Shown here piece after piece: positions 6,347-9,845 of a DNA stretch of 9,845 bases (its first letter is position 1; every line of letters starts with the position of its first letter). Position numbers and translations under genes: made by a program. A model generated the notes under the pieces. That model was not told the DNA's origin. It saw nothing but the letters and a program-made list of their open reading frames with translations, and did no database searches. The stretch covers positions 1 to 9,845 of the forward strand of contig PUOI01000200.1 of NCBI GenBank assembly GCA_003552765.1, given 5' to 3'. Source of the DNA: Candidatus Hydrogenedentota bacterium. Its GTDB lineage: Bacteria; Hydrogenedentota; Hydrogenedentia; Hydrogenedentales; SLHB01.

Positions 6347-7639
6347 TTACCCGTCCACGGCGTCATGGTAGGCGCGAATACTCTCGGCCAAGGCCTCGGC
6401 TACCCGCCGAAGGTAGGAGCTGCTCGACAAGTCCGTTTCGCCGCCGCCATTCGTCAACACGCCGATTTCGGCCATGACGGAGGGCGCATCCAAATGGCGC
6501 ATGACCCGGCACCGCAACGGGGCCGCGCGCCGCACCGTATCGCCGGTCTCCCGTTCCAAGGCCTCCGACATGAAGGAGGCCCATTGTTCGCTCCGGTTGA
6601 CCCGCTGCCGTTGAAGCGCCCGTTCCGCCGTGCCGCCGCGCTCCCCAAGCGGAGAGGCGGTCTCGTATCTCGGAAAATACAAGGCGTGCCCCGTCATATC
6701 AGGCGACAGCCCAGCTCCCGTGTGGATGGATAGAAACAGATCGCCGCCATGCCGTTGGGTCATCGCCCCCCGCTGGCTGGTGGTGAGTTCCGCGTCATCT
6801 TCCCGCGTGAGCCGGATGGCGATGCGGTCATCGTTCTCGAACAGGCCGCGCAGTTCCAAGGCGATGGCAAGCGTGACTTCCTTTTCCGTAAGTCCGTTCT
6901 CGCCTATCACGCCTGAGTCGCCTCCCCCATGCCCGGGATCCACTACCACAAGGAAAGGCTCCGGCGGGGCTGGCGGCTCGGGCGCCGGTTGCAACCGGGG
7001 CGGCATGTCGTCAAACGGGGGAGCCGGCGGGGTATCTCCCTCGTCCGGGGGATCATCCTCCTGGAGGGGGGAAGGCTGCAACGTGGGACCGGGCTCCTGA
7101 GCGGGCGCAACGGCCAATAGATCGTTTTCCGGCGCCGGGGCCACAGCGGGTTCACCCCGGTCCAGCACCCTCACGGCGGTCCCAAAGGCGCGCCGGAACA
7201 AGGACTCCACATCATCCACGGCGATATGCGGCTCACCCTCCACCACGCGCCAGGGCTGCGTCAATTGAAACGCGCCCCGCGGCCCCTCAACATCCCGGCT
7301 GCCTCCTTGAACCCACGCCCGTTCCGGGCCAAGCTGAATACGGAAACCGGTCTCGAAGGCCTCCAGCGTGGCGCCCAGCGGATCAAGAAGGCCTCGGATG
7401 GGAACATATCCGTCTCCCATAAAGAGACGGGGCTGCTGCGTGACTTGCTGGGAGCCCTGAGGCAGGTCGATCAGGAAGCGGGCCTGGTTGGACGCAGCGA
7501 ACGCCATGCACGCCGCCGCCACGGCCAGCAGGAGGCCCGCCGGCAACCGGTAAGAAACCGCCTTTGACCGAGCGTTAGTCGCGGCTCCCTTCCAAATTGA
7601 TAATCCGTTGCTGAATGATGGGGCTATCGGCGGGATCAT
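6347..7639 (-). CDS. N-acetylmuramoyl-L-alanine amidase (Amidase_3)
   Basis: This exported zinc enzyme cleaves the bond between muramic acid and L-alanine in peptidoglycan. The 430-aa reading has a hydrophobic export segment at about 32-50, and a domain at about 70-157 resembling the copper amine oxidase N-terminal-like fold (YVPIRGLLDPLGATLE at 78-93). A Pro-rich linker follows at 163-228, then Amidase_3 from about 229. The catalytic and zinc residues are present: His237 in DPGHGGGDSG, Glu253 in TEKEVT, His306 in LSIHTGAG, and Glu391 in VMAEIGVLTN. SIHTGAG departs slightly from the common SIHxNA. The start is uncertain. ATG 7639 has GGGAG 5 nt upstream but overlaps the small gene before it by 65 bp and gives 30 residues before the export segment. 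TTG 7546 (399 aa) is the main alternative, but it would drop the basic residues that normally precede a signal segment. Confidence 0.92.
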   Translation of the reverse strand: MIPPIAPSFSNGLSIWKGAATNARSKAVSYRLPAGLLLAVAAACMAFAASNQARFLIDLPQGSQQVTQQPRLFMGDGYVPIRGLLDPLGATLEAFETGFRIQLGPERAWVQGGSRDVEGPRGAFQLTQPWRVVEGEPHIAVDDVESLFRRAFGTAVRVLDRGEPAVAPAPENDLLAVAPAQEPGPTLQPSPLQEDDPPDEGDTPPAPPFDDMPPRLQPAPEPPAPPEPFLVVVDPGHGGGDSGVIGENGLTEKEVTLAIALELRGLFENDDRIAIRLTREDDAELTTSQRGAMTQRHGGDLFLSIHTGAGLSPDMTGHALYFPRYETASPLGERGGTAERALQRQRVNRSEQWASFMSEALERETGDTVRRAAPLRCRVMRHLDAPSVMAEIGVLTNGGGETDLSSSSYLRRVAEALAESIRAYHDAVDG

Positions 7640-7742
7640 GCGTACTCCCGGTTGGGGGGCTTACCCATACCAGGACAAGCCCCAGTATGACGAAAAGGCC
7701 AATCAGTATGACAAGCCCAATTCGGTCGCGCTTTGTCATCAT
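7575..7742 (-). CDS. Small single-pass membrane protein, 55 aa, unknown function
   Basis: An unlisted short frame runs from ATG at 7742 (or the adjacent ATG at 7739) to TAA at 7575-7577. The protein starts MMTKRDR, a basic cytoplasmic tip. A strongly hydrophobic helix follows at about residues 8-27 (IGLVILIGLFVILGLVLVWV), then a polar tail of about 28 residues rich in Pro, Asp and Gln. The charge pattern predicts N-terminus inside and tail outside. Support for translation comes from a consensus-like promoter ending five bases upstream (7748-7776), the clear membrane-protein pattern, and its position at the head of the cell-wall operon. AAGGA lies 11 nt upstream of the first ATG but inside the promoter spacer. 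It overlaps the longest reading of the amidase gene by 65 bp. I recognise no family. Confidence 0.65.
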   Translation of the reverse strand: MMTKRDRIGLVILIGLFVILGLVLVWVSPPTGSTHDPADSPIIQQRIINLEGSRD

Positions 7743-7747
7743 GGGTC

Positions 7748-7776
7748 AGTGTATCCTTGTTGTGGAAGCCGTTCAA
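7748..7776 (-). promoter_or_regulatory. Sigma-70-type promoter of the cell-wall operon
   Basis: On the minus strand TTGAAC (7771-7776) and TACACT (7748-7753) are separated by exactly 17 nt. Each hexamer differs from consensus at two positions. The first ATG of the 55-aa gene begins six bases after the -10 box, about where transcription should start, so the mRNA would have little or no leader. This is the best minus-strand promoter I found and would drive the small gene, the amidase and the downstream coupled genes. Confidence 0.55.
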
Positions 7777-7791
7777 GCTTTCCACCCTCGG

Positions 7792-7824
7792 GCCCCGGTC
7801 AGCCGGTCCAAGACCTGCCGGGGC
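7792..7824. other. Strong hairpin upstream of the operon promoter
   Basis: GCCCCGG (7792-7798) pairs with CCGGGGC (7818-7824), and inside it GGTC (7805-7808) pairs with GACC (7812-7815) around CAA. It lies between the end of the zinc-ribbon gene and the promoter at 7748-7776. No T-run follows, so it is not a textbook terminator. The rest of the 7743-7960 gap holds a short palindrome at 7875-7888 (TTCGTT, 2 nt, AACGAA) and no convincing gene. Confidence 0.5.
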
Positions 7825-7960
7825 TCCACCCTATTATCCACGGTTCACGGCGGCAGTTCCACCCCGAACCTTCGTTCGTTTCAACGAAAGCCGCGCGCAT
7901 GCCCGATGCCAGCGGTTCCGCCCGCGCTCCGCCCATTCCAGGCCGCGGGGGTCCCTTTTG

Positions 7961-8431
7961 TCACACACGGCGCTTCTTCTCTATGGTGTCCCGCACACGG
8001 CCGCTCGAATGAGGCGTGGCGGCTCCCGATCCCTGGGCACTGGCCGCCGGAGCGAATGAATCGGCCTCCGTCTCCTTCGGCGGAAGCTTAATGCGTGACT
8101 GCTCGTGAAGGATCTGCGTGTTGAGTTCGGTCAGGCACGCCTGACAGAGCCGTTTGGTGACGCTGATGGCGGGTTGCCCGCACCGTCCGCACGCCACCGG
8201 TTCCTGCGAGGCCGCATTCAGGATGCGCCCCTCGTCAATCATCCGGAGCACGCAATCCTCGTCTACCCCCGTCTCTTCCGCCACCTCATGCGCGGAACAA
8301 TCGGGATGGCGTCCCACGTACTCCCGCACCGTGTCATAATCCGTGTCCTCGTCCGGAAGACACTTGGCGCACACCGTTGTTCCTGATTTCTCAAACAGTT
8401 TCTTGCAGCGCGGACACTTGGCGATGGGCAT
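7961..8431 (-). CDS. Double zinc-ribbon, helix-turn-helix protein resembling flagellar-operon protein YvyF
   Basis: This 156-aa, probably cytoplasmic protein has two treble Cys pairs: C6/C9 with C21/C24, and C81/C84 with C96/C99, each expected to bind one zinc. Between them, residues 44-71 (SAHEVAEETGVDEDCVLRMIDEGRI) look like a MerR-type winged helix-turn-helix. The first ribbon plus the helical domain match the layout of YvyF/FlgN-region proteins of flagellar operons, where YvyF is a poorly understood regulator-like protein. The tail from about 112 is low-complexity and ends in a basic stretch (EKKRRV). The start ATG at 8431 has AAGGAG 8 nt upstream, overlapping the end of the preceding gene; the spacing to that gene is 3 bp. 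No flagellar gene is in the window, so a general regulator or adaptor role is as likely. Confidence 0.8.
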   Translation of the reverse strand: MPIAKCPRCKKLFEKSGTTVCAKCLPDEDTDYDTVREYVGRHPDCSAHEVAEETGVDEDCVLRMIDEGRILNAASQEPVACGRCGQPAISVTKRLCQACLTELNTQILHEQSRIKLPPKETEADSFAPAASAQGSGAATPHSSGRVRDTIEKKRRV

Positions 8432-8434
8432 AAT

Positions 8435-9085
8435 TCATTCTCCTTCCGGGCGCGGCCAGCTATACTGGATGGAATCACGATCCACATCCAGATTGCCGAT
8501 GAAACCGGCCTTCAATACGTAGCCGTCTTGGGATACATTGACTCCTACCTCAATCGATCGAATGGGTTGCCCCTCATGGTCCCGCAACGCGCGGCGCCGG
8601 TTGGGGTACGTCACCCGGATCCAGCTGCGCTCCGCCACGGGCCGCTTCAAACCCTCCGCCCCTTCATCCGTCCCCACAAGTTCCAGCTGCACGCCGGGCG
8701 CGAAGACGTATTGGTCCTCCACTCCCTCGGGCGTCAGCTGATTGCCCTCTACAGCGCGGCGGGTGATCTGGCGGCATAAGGTCTTCCGCGCCTCCTCAAG
8801 CTCCTCCGAGTTCCCGTGGGCGGCTCTCACCCGGTCAAGACGCTCGTTCATCCAAAGCGTCATGCGGACGACCTCGGCGCAGTTGTTCTCGCGCACCGCC
8901 AAGGCGTAGCGCCATGCCACACTGCTCAGCGGCGTCTGGCTCTCCCGTTGCCGGACGCGCCCACGCTGTTGGGCTTGGTGATCCGCTTCCACGGGGATGG
9001 CGGCGCTGCCAAGCCAGCATACGACCGCTAGACCCATGCCCGCCGCCAGCACGAACAATCCCTGGATTGACTTCGATTCTTTCAC
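8435..9085 (-). CDS. Membrane-anchored or secreted protein of unknown function
   Basis: I do not recognise the family. From GTG at 9085 the protein has 216 aa: a basic tip (KESKS), a hydrophobic export or anchor segment at about 8-30, a Gln/Arg-rich linker at 34-50, a helical region at 52-112 with Cys69 and Cys104 that could form a disulfide, and a beta-rich C-terminal part (for example YVFAPGVQLELVG at 126-138 and SWIRVTYPNRRRAL at 154-167). GTG 9085 is chosen because AAGGAGG lies 4 nt before it and the signal segment then begins at the N-terminus. The frame is open to 9196, but the extra residues are polar and would bury the signal. It lies 3 bp before the zinc-ribbon gene, so the two are probably one operon. 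Confidence 0.75.
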   Translation of the reverse strand: MKESKSIQGLFVLAAGMGLAVVCWLGSAAIPVEADHQAQQRGRVRQRESQTPLSSVAWRYALAVRENNCAEVVRMTLWMNERLDRVRAAHGNSEELEEARKTLCRQITRRAVEGNQLTPEGVEDQYVFAPGVQLELVGTDEGAEGLKRPVAERSWIRVTYPNRRRALRDHEGQPIRSIEVGVNVSQDGYVLKAGFIGNLDVDRDSIQYSWPRPEGE

Positions 9086-9368
9086 ACAACCTCCTTCGGC
9101 CTTATCAGGGATCCCGAACCGAGTTTCCCCTGCGGGAAAACTAGCAATTTTCGGGCCAACGGCATCCATGGCGCTTCTTCTACCAGCCGATCCCAACGCC
9201 CAAAACGGTCATTGGCTGTCGCGCGGCCTCGCCTTGCCGCCATCAAGGCCTCACGGTGGGCCTTGCATGCCTTGATATAGAGGATCTCGGATGCCTTCCC
9301 GCAAGACCTGGGGGAGACAGAATAGGCCAAAGCAGAAGCCAGAACGAAACACCGACAAGGTCTGCGCT

Positions 9369-9383
9369 GGGCAAAATTTGCCC
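9369..9383. promoter_or_regulatory. Perfect 15-nt palindrome, operator-like
   Basis: GGGCAAAATTTGCCC reads as seven bases, one central base and seven complementary bases. It lies in the region between the rightward promoter-like site at 9526-9554 and the leftward operon that starts at 9085. An AT-rich centre between GC arms is usual for operators of dimeric repressors. No regulator gene is adjacent, so the function is a guess. Confidence 0.3.
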
Positions 9384-9525
9384 ATAACGCTCCCTATCTT
9401 CGGAGGATTTGGGACGTTACGCGACAATTTTGGTCACCATCCATGCGGGAATAACGGCTGGGCCTCATCTCCGCAAACACCGCCATTGGACTCTCTCGTG
9501 CGCCCCAGTTGTCGTGTGAAAGCTC

Positions 9526-9554
9526 TTGATTGTCGCAGGGTAGGGTGCTAGAGT
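9526..9554 (+). promoter_or_regulatory. Extended -10 promoter-like site, rightward
   Basis: TTGATT (9526-9531), a 17-nt spacer and TAGAGT (9549-9554) preceded by TGC give a -35, an extended -10 motif and ideal spacing. It is the only plus-strand promoter I noticed in a window where all genes are on the minus strand. Transcription would start near 9561 and run into repeats; an open frame from ATG 9631 stays open to the window edge but passes through repeat sequence, so the target may be a gene beyond 9845 or a non-coding RNA. Confidence 0.4.
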
Positions 9555-9611
9555 GTGCTTCCCGCAGCTAAGCTCGGAAAACGAAGGCGCGGCGGGCTGA
9601 TTACATCCCCC

Positions 9612-9695
9612 GGCCCTGCGGGCCACCCCCATGGTTGTCGTGGATCGCAAAATTCCCCCTTTGAAGGGGAACCAAGGGGGATGTTCTTCCCTTGG
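9612..9695. repeat. Cluster of short intergenic inverted repeats
   Basis: Three hairpins follow one another: GGCCC at 9612-9616 with 9620-9624 (loop TGC), CCCCTT at 9656-9661 with AAGGGG at 9664-9669, and CCAAGGG at 9672-9678 with CCCTTGG at 9689-9695. Motifs of the TTCCCCCTTTGAAGGGG kind are common dispersed intergenic repeats in many bacterial genomes. The function is unknown; read leftward, the middle hairpin is followed by GAATTTT, a very weak terminator-like feature. Confidence 0.5.
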
Positions 9696-9725
9696 AGTTG
9701 AGTCCTTGCCCGGTGAAGGCGCTAG

Positions 9726-9780
9726 GAGGTGGCATGGCCTTCCAGGCCATGAATCACGGGCTGGAAGCCCGTGTCACCTC
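9726..9780. repeat. Double-hairpin intergenic repeat, copy 3 (inverted, most complete ends)
   Basis: This is the inverted copy of the repeat at 1-56 and 275-330, matching over 9726-9773. Its hairpins are 9733-9751 and 9755-9773. The 55-nt element is one large imperfect palindrome: two 27-nt arms around one base, 22 of 27 positions matching, beginning GAGGTG and ending CACCTC. Four of the five arm differences are two base-pair swaps inside the small hairpins. Copies 1 and 2 have a diverged end (CTGGGTTG) where this one has the matching CACCTC. Confidence 0.85.
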
Positions 9781-9845
9781 AAGGTCATGACACAGCGGCA
9801 AGGCGCTACCCACAGTTCTGAAATGGAACGAGTACTAGGAGGTCC

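Larger units (their letters stand above)
9086..9725. other. Intergenic region without a convincing gene
   Basis: Open frames here are short, use more AT-ending and rare codons than the flanking genes, and show no recognisable domain. The best minus-strand frame (9082-9330, TTG start, 82 aa) ends in a GTGA overlap with the next gene but has weak codon use. Things visible: a hairpin at 9123-9141 in the leader of the 216-aa gene, a perfect 15-nt palindrome at 9369-9383, a rightward promoter-like site at 9526-9554, and short inverted repeats at 9612-9695. A poor minus-strand promoter candidate (TTCGTT at 9343-9348, 18 nt, TATTCT at 9319-9324) could serve the operon below. Confidence 0.5.

Noticed and set aside
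9082..9330. Minus-strand 82-aa frame with a TTG start, ending in a GTGA overlap with the 216-aa protein gene
   Set aside because: Codon use is poorer in GC at third positions than its neighbours, rare Arg and Ile codons occur, there is no ribosome site at the TTG, and no domain is visible. The GTGA overlap is the only support.
9631..9845. Plus-strand open frame from ATG 9631 to the window edge
   Set aside because: It reads straight through the hairpin repeats, has no ribosome site and no protein-like pattern.

Overview
The window is GC-rich, and every protein gene I can support lies on the minus strand, so transcription runs from high to low coordinates. The content is mostly bacterial envelope and housekeeping functions: peptidoglycan precursor supply and hydrolysis, tRNA modification, and a type IV pilus retraction ATPase. 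Short intergenic repeats lie at both ends. A type IV pilus motor, a periplasmic-type amidase, a divergent polysaccharide deacetylase and dispersed hairpin repeats would fit an uncultured diderm bacterium, perhaps from one of the large-genome phyla related to Hydrogenedentota or Planctomycetota. That placement is a weak inference; no marker in the window fixes the phylum.

Layout, in the direction of transcription. (1) 9845-9086 holds no convincing gene. It contains repeat elements, a perfect 15-nt palindrome and one rightward promoter-like site. (2) 9085-7961 is a two-gene unit: an unknown membrane-anchored or secreted protein of 216 aa, then a 156-aa protein with two zinc ribbons flanking a helix-turn-helix, resembling the flagellar-operon protein YvyF. 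(3) A 218-nt gap with a strong hairpin and a well-formed promoter follows. (4) 7742-2172 is a long, tightly packed run: a 55-aa single-pass membrane protein, an N-acetylmuramoyl-L-alanine amidase, a GerMN-domain membrane protein, glutamate racemase (murI), a divergent polysaccharide deacetylase, and tsaD. The last three junctions overlap (8 bp, TGATG, ATGA), which indicates translational coupling. (5) After a 125-bp spacer with two hairpins and a possible -10 box come pilT and a DUF456 membrane protein. (6) 381-1 is non-coding: two direct copies of a double-hairpin repeat flank a REPIN-like inverted pair.

How the genes fit together: murI supplies D-glutamate for peptidoglycan. The amidase cuts the stem peptide from muramic acid. 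The GerMN and deacetylase-like proteins are membrane-anchored with extracytoplasmic domains that probably act on or near the wall. The shared operon suggests a cell-wall growth or remodelling cassette, with tsaD as a housekeeping passenger.

I see no phage, CRISPR, toxin-antitoxin or biosynthetic cluster. The least ordinary points are a double-hairpin repeat whose two halves differ by compensatory base-pair changes, a missed 55-aa membrane-protein gene whose promoter predicts a leaderless mRNA, an apparent tandem domain duplication in the deacetylase, and a palindrome placed just upstream of a -10 box before pilT.
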